Source: Moesziomyces globuligerus
Taxonomy: Eukaryota; Basidiomycota; Ustilaginomycetes; Ustilaginales; Ustilaginaceae
Assembly (NCBI GenBank): GCA_030849465.1
Contig: JARVLF010000016.1
Location: 496,001-560,000, forward strand
Length of the DNA: 64,000 bases
Reading direction: 5' to 3'
Shown here: positions 20,763 to 30,791 of the stretch, one piece after another
Position numbering within the stretch: position 1 is the stretch's first letter
Layout: the number at the start of each line of letters is the position of its first letter
Position numbers and translations under genes: made by a program
The notes under the pieces: generated by a model
Seen by the model: the letters and a program-made list of their open reading frames with translations, nothing else
What the model was told of the DNA's origin: nothing
The model's database searches: none

Positions 20763-21812
20763 ATGCCACCCAAGAAGGACAAGGGCGGAGGAGGCGGCTC
20801 CAAGGCGGCGGTGGACAAGACGTTCGGCATGAAGAACAAGAAGGGAGGCAAGGCGCAGAAGCAGGTGGCGGTGATTCAGCAGCAGCAAAAGATGGCGGGC
20901 AAGTCGAAAGAGCAGCTGGCCAAGGAGAAGCAGAAGGAGGCGGACAAGAAGGCGGCTGCCAAAGCGGCCAAGGATCTGGCAGCCGATCCGCTGTTTGCGA
21001 TAGTGCAGCCCAAGGTGCCGTTTGGCGTGGATCCCAAGACGGTCACGTGTGCGTTTTGGAAGGCGGGCCGATGCGACAAGGGGACCAAGTGCAAGTACGC
21101 GCATAGCAACGATGCGGGACGAAAGACGGAGAAGAAGGATCTGTACGTCGACATGCGCGACGATGCGGAGGACAAGAAAAACGACACGATGGACAAGTGG
21201 GACGACGAGAAGCTCAACAGTGTCATTCTGTCCAAGCACGGCAATCCGCGCGCGACGACGGACAAGGTGTGCAAGTTTTTCCTGCAGGCGGTGGAGGATG
21301 GCAAGTACGGCTGGTTTTGGGAATGTCCCAACGGCGGAGAAAAGTGCATGTATCGACATCGCTTGCCACCAGGATTTGTGCTCAAATCGCAGAAGAAGGA
21401 GCTCGAAGCTCTGGAAAAGGCAAACGAGATCAGTCTCGAAGACTTTCTCGAGACGGAACGTCACAAGCTCGGTTCCAACCTCACCCCCGTCACCGCCGAA
21501 ACCTTTGCTACGTGGAAGAAGGAACGCATGGACAAAAAGGCCGCCGAACAAGAGATGCTCAAGAAGAAAAAGGAGGCGCAGGCAGCCGCCAACAAGATGG
21601 CTGGCCTCTCGGGCAGGGAGATGTTCTCGCTCAACCCAGACATGTTTGTCGACGAAGACGACGACGACGACGACGGTGAATTCGACCTCAACCAGTACAT
21701 CACCAAGGACTGGGAACAGGGCCGCCAGGACGACGACGCCCAACAAGGCGTCTCCGAAGACGAGGACGACACCCTTCAAGCCACCAACGGCGTCAGCAAG
21801 CTGTCCGTCTGA
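20763..21812 (+). CDS. TMA46: CCCH zinc-finger protein of the ZC3H15/DFRP1/Tma46 family
   Basis: A 349-residue intact frame beginning MPPKKDKGGGGGSK. Tma46 (DFRP1 in animals) binds and stabilises the DRG-family GTPase Rbg1 and associates with ribosomes. A Lys-rich N-terminus (about 1-75) is followed by a first CCCH finger, CAFWKAGRCDKGTKCKYAH (about residues 96-114), and a second, wider one from CKFFLQAVEDGKYGWFWEC to CMYRH. The segment EISLEDFLETERHKLG and the following helix up to KKKKEAQ match the DRG-binding DFRP region. The acidic tail includes a run of Asp/Glu near residue 300. Length and domain order agree with the family. Confidence 0.93.
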   Translation: MPPKKDKGGGGGSKAAVDKTFGMKNKKGGKAQKQVAVIQQQQKMAGKSKEQLAKEKQKEADKKAAAKAAKDLAADPLFAIVQPKVPFGVDPKTVTCAFWKAGRCDKGTKCKYAHSNDAGRKTEKKDLYVDMRDDAEDKKNDTMDKWDDEKLNSVILSKHGNPRATTDKVCKFFLQAVEDGKYGWFWECPNGGEKCMYRHRLPPGFVLKSQKKELEALEKANEISLEDFLETERHKLGSNLTPVTAETFATWKKERMDKKAAEQEMLKKKKEAQAAANKMAGLSGREMFSLNPDMFVDEDDDDDDGEFDLNQYITKDWEQGRQDDDAQQGVSEDEDDTLQATNGVSKLSV

Positions 21813-22157
21813 TCCTCTTGAAAAAGCATACCTCCCCGACTCTCCAACCCTCTGTAAAACACTCCTCTTCCTTGCCGCAGTCCCAGCATTCAATCCAGCA
21901 TTTCTCCAACCCCGAAGATCCGTCACTCGTGCGTCAGGATGCGAAATCGTGCACAGTGTTGGCATGAAGATGATGATGCGTACAACCACGCGGGTTGGGA
22001 AAACGTGACAGCCTAAAACCAAAAGCGAAAGAAAGCGAAAGAGGGGAAAACCAGAAAACAAGGCGGGGCGCAGCGGCCCGAAATTGTCCATAGGAAAACG
22101 AGATGCAGTTCTTGAAGAAAGCATTCTGCAAGTGTACAGCCCAAGACGCCGGTGAGG
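21813..22157. other. Intergenic between convergent TMA46 and apyrase genes
   Basis: Should hold both 3' untranslated regions and polyadenylation signals. An A-rich run near 22017-22060 lies downstream of the apyrase on neither coding side in particular. Nothing else is recognised. Confidence 0.45.
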
Positions 22158-25037
22158 CTAAGCGTCGTGGGTGTTGCCGGGGGGGCGGAGCTCGGACATG
22201 GGGCTGAGGTGGGGAGCGGGGGAGCCCTGCCTCGAGGGCGTGCGCGTGGGGGCGCCAAGGAGGCCCGACTCGATCGTCGCCATATCCGTGACCGAGTGCG
22301 CGCGGCTGAGCGAGGCCGCAAAGAGCCCTGGCCTCGCGTGCCGCTCGCCGAGTGGCGAGCCCGGTCCTGACGGCGAAAGCGCGCCCGCCGCACCGACGCT
22401 GCCGGCGCCGCCGGGCGTCGCGAGTCCGGACCGGGTCGTGAGCGTCGCCGAAGTGAGGCGGTGGCCCAGCACCGGCGTCGGTGCGCGACTCGACGTGCGC
22501 GAGGCTGGCCTCGAGATCGCCGTGCCGGACGTGATGCCCGTAAACGTCGGCGAGGCGGGTCTCGAGATGCGCACCATCGTCGGCGTCGTCGCGCCTCTTC
22601 GTGCGGGGATGCGGGCGCCGTGGATCAGCGTGCCGTCGTCCCGGCTGCTCGGCAGCGTCGAGTTGCGCTTCTTGGCCTTGCTCGTCCGCCGCGCAAAGAG
22701 CGACGGGAAGGTCGATGTCAGCGTCAGCGCCACACGGCGCACTGGCCAGCCCAGCACGCCGACGATGCCAGTGCTGCCGCGCTTCTTGGACGAGGCCCGC
22801 GAGCCACGGCCAGCGGAACCGCCAGAGCCGCTGCTCTCTTCGGAGCTGCCCTCGGAGCTGAATCCGAACTCGGCCTCCATGGTCGGGCTGTAGTCTTTGC
22901 CGTCGGCACGCTTGCCGAGCTTGGACCAGAAGCCGCGCTTCTGCGAGTCGCCCGCCGCCTCCTCCATGTTGGCCAGCACGTAGTCGCCGCGGCTGTTGCG
23001 CTTCGAAGTGCAGAGTCCGCCCAGCGTGCCGAGCGGCGGCGGCAGCATCTCCTTGATCGCTGCACGCCGCCTCGTGGCTCGCGGCCCGCGTCCGCGCGTG
23101 CAGACGCACGTCACAAGCAGCATGAGGAAGACCGCCACCATGACGATGAGCGACACGGGGCTCACGTGGCGGCTGGCTCCACCGAGTGCAGGCGGGAAGG
23201 CCGAGCCTTCGCCTGTGGTAGGCCATTTGGGTCGGAAAGGATCCCATTTGCCCAGCTTCGAGTTGGACTTGTTGAGCTCGTCGAACGGCGAGGGGAGCGA
23301 ACCTGGCGCCGGAGGGATGTCGCGGCTGGCCTCCAAGACGGCCTTGCCGAGCGTCCAGCTGACCGAGAAGCCATCGATATCGTTGACGCTTTGGAAGAGG
23401 TTCTTCTGCTCGCCCTTGCCCTGAGCCTCGTCGGCGTGATCGGTGCCATCGCCGGCACCCTTGTGGTCTACGATGCGCGGAATGCCGATGCCTTCGTGGA
23501 GGACTGTGACCATCCAAGCGGCCTTGAAGCACTGCGTCTGCAGGCGGCTGAGCTGCACCTCGGGTCCAAAGAGGTCGCCAGCATCCAGATGCTGCTTGAG
23601 CTCGGCCCAGGGCTTCTCGCAAAAGTCGACCGCAGCCTTCTGGAAATCGACAAAGTCGTAGACGCCGCCGAGGCCGAAGACGTCTTGCGAGCTGAACCAG
23701 TATTCCGAAACGCCGATAAAGTGGTTGACGCTAAAGTCGATCTTGGGCACGTGCACTCCGTGGAACAAGCAGGGCGGCTTCGTACAGACGGCCTCCTTGT
23801 CCAGGAGCGGGTGGAGGGATTCGAGACAGGCGGTGAAGTTGCCAGTGCCCGCGAGCGAAAGGTCTTGCTTGCCAGCCACATCCGAGAGCTGGAGGCCCTT
23901 GGGGAGACACGGATCCGGTAGCGCGGTCGAGCTGCTTTGCGGAGCGTTGCCGTCGAGACGAAGAAGGTCGATGTAGCGCTGTCGAGCCTGATTTGTGCCG
24001 TAGCCGAGGAAGGTGGTGACAAAGACTTTGTGCGAGACCTCGGTGCCATCGAGCATGCGCAGGGAGACCGAGGTGAGATCGGCTTCTGCGGCAGCGCCCT
24101 CTCCTTGGAGCGCCTTCTTGCTTGGTTCGAAGGCGATCTGCGTGCTGGCCCCGCCCATGTCGAGGAAGCCGAAGGTGGACTTGCCCTCGACAACGTCGGT
24201 TTCGTCGTCGAGGGAGGCCTGCTTGCCGCGGATGTGGAAGCCGTCCATGAGGTAGTTGACAGAGATCCAGCCGAGCAGACCTTCCTCTTCGCCACTGATG
24301 ACCTGCACGTGTTCGCTGCATCCGCCGCCGTCGATGCTGAAATTGGTGTGCTCGCGGATGTAGCGGCAGGTCTCGTTGAGGACCGCCTCGCGCTGGTGCT
24401 CTGGCAGCAGACGCATGCCGGCTGTCGCCATGACATAGATCGGGGTCTCGGCCCAGGCCGAAGGGGGCACGATCTTCTCGGCATGGTCGAGGAGCTCTTT
24501 GAGGTAGTTGCCCACATCGGCGGGGTGGTCACCAAAGGAAGAGAGGCCGGGCTCGACCTTCATGCTCCAGTCCATGCCAGAGTTCTCCCACGTTCCCTTT
24601 TCGACCTTGGGCAGCACCGTGGCGTTCTGTCCTCTGCTGGCTCTGAGCGCGCGCTCGAGTTTGGGATCCTTCCACGAGTAGACCTGCATGCGCGAGCCGG
24701 ACGAGCCCGCATCGACGAGCACGGCGTACTTGCGACCCTCCAGCCAGGAGGCGGGTGCATCCAGCTGGGCGGCGCCGGGAGCTGCACCCTTGAGCGGAGA
24801 CTCGTTGAGCTTGGCCTTGGAAGCCTTCGCAGCTGCATTCCAGGTGAGCGCATCGGCCACGTTCTCGCGGGCCGCCACCCGATCGGGATGCTCCTGCTGG
24901 CGTGCCTGGGATGGTTGCTTCGGCTGTGGCTGATTTGCGCGTCGGACCAGCTTTTGCCGTTGACGCTGCTTGACGGGCGTGTTGAAGGTGTAGGCGCCGT
25001 AAGGCTGGGATGAAGATCCCTGTATCGGGTAACTCAT
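22158..25037 (-). CDS. YND1: GDA1/CD39-family nucleoside diphosphatase (Ynd1-like apyrase)
   Basis: A 959-residue membrane apyrase; the ATG is at 25037 (MSYPIQGSSS). Apyrase conserved regions are in order: VLVDAGSSGSRM (about 106-117), YVMATAGMRLLP, EEEGLLGWISVNYLMDG, and FGFLDMGGASTQIAFE. These hydrolyse nucleoside di- and triphosphates; in the Golgi the activity converts GDP or UDP from glycosylation into the monophosphate needed for sugar-nucleotide antiport. A single hydrophobic segment, VSLIVMVAVFLMLLVTCVC, lies at about 628-650 and is followed by basic RGRGPRATRRR, so the catalytic domain should be lumenal and the C-terminus cytosolic, as in yeast Ynd1 rather than Gda1. The cytosolic tail of about 300 Ser/Thr/Arg-rich residues is long. 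The N-terminus lacks an obvious signal peptide. Confidence 0.9.
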   Translation of the reverse strand: MSYPIQGSSSQPYGAYTFNTPVKQRQRQKLVRRANQPQPKQPSQARQQEHPDRVAARENVADALTWNAAAKASKAKLNESPLKGAAPGAAQLDAPASWLEGRKYAVLVDAGSSGSRMQVYSWKDPKLERALRASRGQNATVLPKVEKGTWENSGMDWSMKVEPGLSSFGDHPADVGNYLKELLDHAEKIVPPSAWAETPIYVMATAGMRLLPEHQREAVLNETCRYIREHTNFSIDGGGCSEHVQVISGEEEGLLGWISVNYLMDGFHIRGKQASLDDETDVVEGKSTFGFLDMGGASTQIAFEPSKKALQGEGAAAEADLTSVSLRMLDGTEVSHKVFVTTFLGYGTNQARQRYIDLLRLDGNAPQSSSTALPDPCLPKGLQLSDVAGKQDLSLAGTGNFTACLESLHPLLDKEAVCTKPPCLFHGVHVPKIDFSVNHFIGVSEYWFSSQDVFGLGGVYDFVDFQKAAVDFCEKPWAELKQHLDAGDLFGPEVQLSRLQTQCFKAAWMVTVLHEGIGIPRIVDHKGAGDGTDHADEAQGKGEQKNLFQSVNDIDGFSVSWTLGKAVLEASRDIPPAPGSLPSPFDELNKSNSKLGKWDPFRPKWPTTGEGSAFPPALGGASRHVSPVSLIVMVAVFLMLLVTCVCTRGRGPRATRRRAAIKEMLPPPLGTLGGLCTSKRNSRGDYVLANMEEAAGDSQKRGFWSKLGKRADGKDYSPTMEAEFGFSSEGSSEESSGSGGSAGRGSRASSKKRGSTGIVGVLGWPVRRVALTLTSTFPSLFARRTSKAKKRNSTLPSSRDDGTLIHGARIPARRGATTPTMVRISRPASPTFTGITSGTAISRPASRTSSRAPTPVLGHRLTSATLTTRSGLATPGGAGSVGAAGALSPSGPGSPLGERHARPGLFAASLSRAHSVTDMATIESGLLGAPTRTPSRQGSPAPHLSPMSELRPPGNTHDA

Positions 25038-25971
25038 GATGCCTGATGTGGTGGATATGAACAAGAAGCAATTGCCGTCTAGTCACCAACGGAGATGCAG
25101 TGACCGGAAAAGGTTGCGGATAGATGAGCGAAGCGAGAGCAAATGCGACGGTCGAGTTGCGGGCGGAAAGGTCGACGTGTCGAGGCGGGTCGACGTGGTT
25201 CGTGATGTCCGTTGCGAGGATGGGGAAGACGCCGGCCAGATAAAGCCCAGCTAGATCCTCGGGTGGATGCTGGAGAGAAGCGAGGGCCCGCAGCCAGCTG
25301 AGCTGTGCTGAGCTGGTTCGAGCAACTTTGTTGAGGGCTCGACCGGGGAGGCGTGGAGATGGTGAGGATAGGGTTGGGAGGAGGACGGGAGGTAGGAAGG
25401 TTGTGCCTGCGTTGCTCGTCGAGCGTCGGCGAGGCCGAGCGAGGCTCTGAATGAGCGACGTGGACAGAGTGCCGTGCCGCCGTACAGTGGAATTGCGTGT
25501 GCGGAGCGTGCGCAGACAGGGCGGCAGACGTTGCCGGGGCGAGCTGCAGTGAGAGGCGCGAGAGGCCAAATGGATGCGATGCGGTGGCGCAAGGCGCTGC
25601 GTGCTTCTTCGCGCCGCAATCCCAATCACAAATTCGAGAAGGGGCGAGACAGGCAAGACTGGCCAGGAGCGGTGTGCGAATGCAATTCAAAACAAGCAGG
25701 CTGCAGCACCCTCTCCCACCCACTTGCAGAATGGGCTCGGCGAGGATGCACTGGAAAGCACCGCGCACGAGCTAACTTGACTGGGCAAATCGCCGAGGCC
25801 GCTCCGAATTTGGCTCGTTTTTGCGTCGTGCGGTACACGCCCGGCGCAGTAATTGTTGAACGTGGGGGGAAGGGGGCGCAAAGAGAGCGAGTGCCTGAGG
25901 CGGCGGCGGTTTCAAATCACAGCATCGCTTTTTCCGCCGAGCGGACGCGCGACGGGGTCGAGACGTGCGGG

Positions 25972-26022
25972 CGAGGCGGAGGCGGAGACAGAGGCGGAGA
26001 CAGAGGCGGAGGCGGCGGCGGC
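25972..26022. repeat. Short purine-rich imperfect tandem repeat
   Basis: Units of the form GGCGGAGACAGA and GGCGGAGGC are repeated in tandem about five times. It is simple-sequence DNA upstream of the apyrase gene with no sign of coding. Confidence 0.6.
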
Positions 26023-26246
26023 CACCTCCGAGGGCCACGGGAAGCGCTGCCACAGCAGTCCAAATTGTTTCCACGAATCGATGCCATTCGGTCCGATCCG
26101 CTCGATGGATACAGGCACGCACTGGAGCCGTCTCCCACACCTTACCGGGGGTGCGCCTGCGACAGTGGCATCCACGCTGAATAGCCACCGTCGGCCCAAT
26201 TTCTTTTTTCGTCGTCTCTGGTCGAGGGCCGTCTTGCCATGTGCCG

Positions 26247-26351
26247 GTGCAGATGCGCGCGCGATTCGGGTCTCGCAAGCGCAGAGTGTATCAGTCGCCT
26301 GCACTGCCCTGCCTCGTGTGCAAATTTTGGGTTCGAATCCCCATCTGCACG
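26247..26351 (+). tRNA. tRNA-like element, possibly an intron-containing tRNA or tRNA relic
   Basis: A perfect 7-bp acceptor-like pair, GTGCAGA at 26247-26253 and TCTGCAC at 26344-26350, brackets 90 nt whose 3' part holds GGGTTCGAATCCCC, a full match to the polymerase III B-box (GGTTCGANTCC) at the right distance from the 3' acceptor strand. The T stem has one mismatch. I could not draw a convincing D arm or a 7-nt anticodon loop, even allowing an intron, so the amino acid is not assigned. It may be a decayed copy or a chance match. Confidence 0.3.
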
Positions 26352-28629
26352 CGAGGCGCTCGAGCTGTCGCGCAGTCAATCTCCTTTTCGGCGCGGCACA
26401 TGTCTGCATGAAGAGCTTGTTTACCTCTTCTTTTCCCGTCGCTGTACTCGATCTGGTGGGCCTGACCCTGGATCGAGCAGCCTCGTTGGCTGGGGATCCC
26501 CCTCGCTGTCTCGGGCGGGGTAAATTGCACGTCCCAAATGTCGCTCGAGCCCGTTCAAGCGGGTGCCGTGCCTTGCTTCGATGCCGGCGTGAACCACAGA
26601 TCCATGGCTCGCCAACGGGCAGCCGTGCTCCGATCTGGCTGAGGCTCGCTTGATCTCCGGATGTCCGGACGTCTCTGCGGTGTCTGCGGCGTTCTCTCTG
26701 ATCCGCGTTACGGAGCAGAGAGGATGAACTCTCTCGTCGTGCCTTGTTCGCAATGACGATGCATCCACACGCTCCTCCGCAGACATGGCAACTGACGTTT
26801 TGCTTCATGTTGCTTGGCGGCGACAGGATCGGATCAGCCGAATCTGCAACGAATCAGCATCGGCTCTTTGGTGCTGTGCTATAAGTTGCGACATGTGCTC
26901 CGCGCCGCAATTGCGAATTGCAGACACAGAGTGCGGCTGGATCCGGAGCCCCGTGAGATGTGGGATGCAGGAGGCCGGGAAATACGTCAGCGGCCTCTTG
27001 GGATGCCCCGACGCTCAGCAACGAGCCGAAGGCCATCAGGGCAAGCGGCGCCGTTCTGTGACAACGCCACGTCACCGAAGACGGCTCTCATGGTTCCGAA
27101 CATTCAAAAAGCGTCCGGATCGTGTCGACGAAGACTCGCCAATGGCGGTGAGAAGATCACGGCAATCAAAAAGTACCATTCTAGAGATCTGCGCCCAGGC
27201 GAGCATGCAACTGACTGTAGATACTTGTCCAGCTGTTCACATGCTCGGTTCGACCACATCCTCATCGTTCCTGAGCACGGCTGGATTGCCTTCGCAGCGT
27301 CGGCACTTGAAACGGTCGATCTTAGCGCAAATGAAACCCCAGCGTGCCTCAGCCCACGCCATCTGGTGGATGGATAAGACCATCCATGGCAGTGACGTGC
27401 GCCTGGCACACACATGTCATAGTACTGAAACGAGCGCATGCACGTGCAACAGATGCATATCACACTCCTTTTCCCCTACTTGCTCTAGCGAGCCTTCTCG
27501 AAAGATTCCCCTTGGCGAGGCTCAGGCATCTCCAAGCACTTTGCTGATCCTCGGGACGGCGTCTTGCTTGCGGACCTTGGCTCACGAGTCGTGAGCAGAC
27601 AGTGCTGGGCTGCTCGAAGCCATGCCGGTCAGAAGAGAGCTGCCTCCCATCTCCGCAATCTCGTATTGCACAGAAAGCCACCATCTGCTGCAGCCATGAC
27701 GTCGTCGTCTCTGCACTCAGATCTGCCACGCGAATCCAAATCTCAGTCAAAGTCGTCAAGCGAGCCGATCGATCTGAGACGAGCCGAGATGAATTTTGCT
27801 CGACCACGCGCCCAAGCGAGCCTGCGACCTCCGTTGCCGTGATGGAGCCGGATCCAGTATCAAATTGCTCGTCGATGGGCCTACGACCTTCGTTGGTGCA
27901 GGAGTCGCGCGCGCCGCACTAGCCTGCTCCTTAACCTGGAGGCTGGGAGCTCGCACGTTTGTACATGGGAGTGAGAAGCAAAGCGAAAGCTTGGGGCTCC
28001 TACGGATGCCATACGATTCCCGCCGAGAGTGCACACTGTGGCGCTCCCACGAAGCGGGGTATATTGATTGCATCGGCCTGATTCGCACAGCGTTGTGTGA
28101 CCATCGGGGTCAGCAGACAACTCCCGACATGTGCTCTACCAAGCCCGTTCCTCATTGCTTGGACTGGATCGTAGAATTATAGTGTTCCTTTACGAAGCGG
28201 TCAACAGTATTCGCCAGACCCTCTGCTTCGACCCGAACATGCTACAGTGAAGAGAACCCAGGAGCGATATCTCGAGGTTAAGAGGCCAAGCACGGAGGCG
28301 GTACAGAGCAGTAGCTATGCTCGCGTTCAGGGGTGGATGATGCATGTGCTTGCCGCCCTGGAGCAGCTACCCTAATTTTCGGGGCTCTGGCCGCCTTTCG
28401 GATGGCAGAAAGGAACTGCATATTTTGAATTCGTCCACCTTTCGATTTGTAACCGAAATGGCTGCGTGCATTACGGGCGAAATCAAGTGCTGCATTCTGG
28501 CTGTGATGCAAGGCGGCTCTGGAAGTGCAAAGGCGGTACCAGCGACTCAGGCCTTTGGACGCAGTTCAGTGGGCCACTCTTCTGGGAGAGCCAGCTGGAC
28601 TGCTCCGCACTCGGCCCCTCAGGCCCCAT

Positions 28630-28722
28630 CCACACGCGCATGCGCACACACACGCACACCCACGCCGGCCTCGCCCATCCGCACTCTGGCCGCCCCTCAC
28701 ACACGCACGCACGCACGCAGCC
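28630..28722. repeat. CA/ACGC-rich simple sequence upstream of the Ras gene
   Basis: Two clusters, CACACGCGCATGCGCACACA from 28631 and a CACACACGCACGCACGC run near 28698-28718, are microsatellite-like. They lie about 0.6 kb upstream of the Ras ATG. Confidence 0.6.
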
Positions 28723-29301
28723 AGGCAAGCCGACCGGAACCTCTCCTGCCCGTTCGGCTCTCGCCAGAGACAGAATCGAGCCTCCTAGAGTGAGCCTGTC
28801 ACAGCCAAACGGCGTCGCGCATCCTGCTCCCAGTGTCTCTCTTGTCTCTTACCCTTACCACAGACCCTGTCGTCGATCCTCTCCCCACTCCCCTCTCCTC
28901 ACCTTCATCCGCACCTGCACGCCGCATAGCACCGCCATCCAGCGTCGACGCGACCCCGCCTAATCTTCGCCTTGTGCTTCTGCCTACTACACTGTCGACT
29001 GCCTTCGTACGCCGTTCCATCTCCCATCCGATCCGACTCACGCAGCGCGCAGAGCCGCCAGCAACACACGCATACCGACGCATCCTCTTCCGACCGCCTT
29101 GCTGTACCGACCCTCCACGTGCTGGATCCTTCCACCCCAGTCAGCAACCTCAGCAGCAGCTTCGCTCTGCCAAACACCTGGTGCTTCCTCTCGACGTTGG
29201 CGCCTTCGTATTCCGTTCCGCCCATCCGGATTTCTGCACACGGCACCGCTCGATTGTCCCCTCCTGCCATCTCGTAGGACATCGTTCCCTCTTCAATCAC
29301 A

Positions 29302-30043
29302 ATGTCCAAGGCTCAATTCTTGCGAGAATACAAGCTCGTCGTCGTGGGTGGCGGTGGTGTCGGCAAGTCTGCATTGACCATCCAGTTCATCCAGAGCCAC
29401 TTCGTCGACGAGTACGACCCTACCATCGAAGACTCGTACCGAAAGCAATGCGTCATTGATGAGGAGGTCGCTCTTCTCGATGTCTTGGATACCGCCGGTC
29501 AGGAGGAGTACAGGTAAGTGCTGCCAGGACGAGCGCTTCGTGCGCCCCCTGCCCGTCGCGCTCATCGACTGACCCTTTCGTCTCGCGTCGTCCTACCTTT
29601 CTATCAGTGCGATGCGCGAGCAATACATGCGAACAGGCGAGGGCTTCTTGCTAGTGTACAGCATCACATCGCGCAACTCGTTTGACGAGATCTCGACGTT
29701 CCACCAGCAGATCCTCCGTGTCAAGGACAAGGACTCGTTCCCCGTCATTGTCGTCGCCAACAAGTGCGACCTCGAGTACGAGAGGCAGGTCGGCAGCCAC
29801 GAGGGTCGCGAACTCGCAAAACATTTTGGCTGCCGCTTCATCGAGACCTCGGCAAAGCAGCGCATCAACGTCGACGAGGCCTTCAGCAACCTCGTCCGCG
29901 AGATCCGCAGGTATAACAAGGAGCAGACGATGGGCCGTCCTGGCGCTGCGGGCGCTACGAGCGGCGCCGGCGGCATGGAGCGTTTCCAGACCGAGGAGGG
30001 TTCGCACGACGCCGGATGCTGCAAAGGCTGCGTCGTCCTCTAG
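29302..30043 (+). CDS. ras: Ras-family small GTPase, one intron
   Basis: Exons 29302-29513 and 29608-30043 (intron GTAAGT...CAG, 94 nt) join as QEEY-SAMREQ to give 215 residues. The first P-loop, GGGGVGKS (16-23), the effector region around [17 protein letters not shown] (Gln67, equivalent to Gln61 of human Ras), NKCD and ETSAK are all intact, so this is a wild-type GTPase. The C-terminus CCKGCVVL has a CaaX box (Cys212) for prenylation and two upstream Cys that could be palmitoylated; the final Leu is the kind preferred by geranylgeranyltransferase I. Smut fungi have two Ras proteins controlling filamentation and cAMP signalling; I cannot tell ras1 from ras2 here. A pyrimidine-rich leader precedes the ATG. 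Confidence 0.95.
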
Positions 30044-30791
30044 ACGCACAGACCCACCGCCCCTCACCTTTCCCTCAGCATAGACGCCCCCCTGCATCAT
30101 CCGAGCGCAAGCCGACGTTGGCTCTACCTCTTCACCTCGCCACCAACGCTCTTTTTAGTCCCCTTTCTGCTATGCTTGTCGAGCAGTCGCCTCCTCTGGC
30201 TCTCTAGCCTTGCACCTGCTCTGACCGCTTTTGGTTTTTCCCTCGCTCTCCTTTCTCTGCTCCCCCGTCCCTGCCCTCCTGGTGATGTTCTCCCCTTGCA
30301 AACGACCTGGCATGTCCTGTTACAAAATCGACGCCTGCTCGGCTGTCAATGATATCCACTTCCGAAACCCATCCCGACTGCTCGAGCAGCCGTGGCGCTA
30401 GAAGCGATGATGACATGGTATATCGGCGCATCGGGTTGCGGGCTGGACTAGTCCCAGGCGAGTCGTAGCCAGAGGGAGGGTTGATGTTATCGGGGAAGCG
30501 GCGATTTGATCACGTGACCTGCCACGGCGCGGGCCGTCTGTGTTGAGATGCCACGATCTAGCAACTTGGAAAAGAATCGGCGGTCAAGCTGCTCGACGCG
30601 ACGCAGCTTCACGTTCGTGTTGGTCTGAAAACAAACACACTCTGCGGGTGTATGCGAAGGGTCGCCACAAGTGAAACTCCAGACCGGCCGGGCGCTATCG
30701 CGATCCACACCATCATCTGCACGCTGCGCCATCCTACCCAGCTCCTCGAATCAATCTCATCCAACCTGCAGGGACCATCGAGCGATACGAT
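30044..30791. other. Intergenic: Ras 3' region and monopolin gene promoter
   Basis: T/C-rich 3' untranslated DNA to about 30300, then a promoter-like stretch containing TCACGTGA (30510-30517). No gene was recognised. Confidence 0.5.
30510..30517. promoter_or_regulatory. Palindromic E-box TCACGTGA upstream of the Csm1/Pcs1 gene
   Basis: An 8-bp perfect palindrome with the CACGTG core bound by bHLH factors such as Cbf1. It lies 275 nt before the monopolin gene ATG. Function is inferred from the motif only; one 8-mer can occur by chance. Confidence 0.35.

Larger units (their letters stand above)
25038..29301. other. Gene-poor 4.3-kb interval between divergent apyrase and Ras genes
   Basis: No frame here has protein-like composition or a recognisable motif, and no spliced model stood out. 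It contains a short G-rich repeat (25972-26022), a tRNA-like element (26247-26351), CA- and ACGC-rich simple sequence (28630-28720), and a pyrimidine-rich stretch (28800-29300) that runs up to the Ras ATG and is probably its promoter and leader. From about 26800 to 28500 base composition looks less GC-rich than the flanking genes. Confidence 0.55.

Noticed and set aside
21934..23622. 562-codon minus-strand ORF overlapping the apyrase
   Set aside because: Alternative frame of the apyrase tail; low complexity, no motif, and begins without support.
26785..27594. 269-codon plus-strand ORF in the gene-poor gap
   Set aside because: Cys/His/Ser/Arg-rich, no domain-like segments, no codon bias like the neighbours; overlapped by equally long frames. 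Looks like chance.
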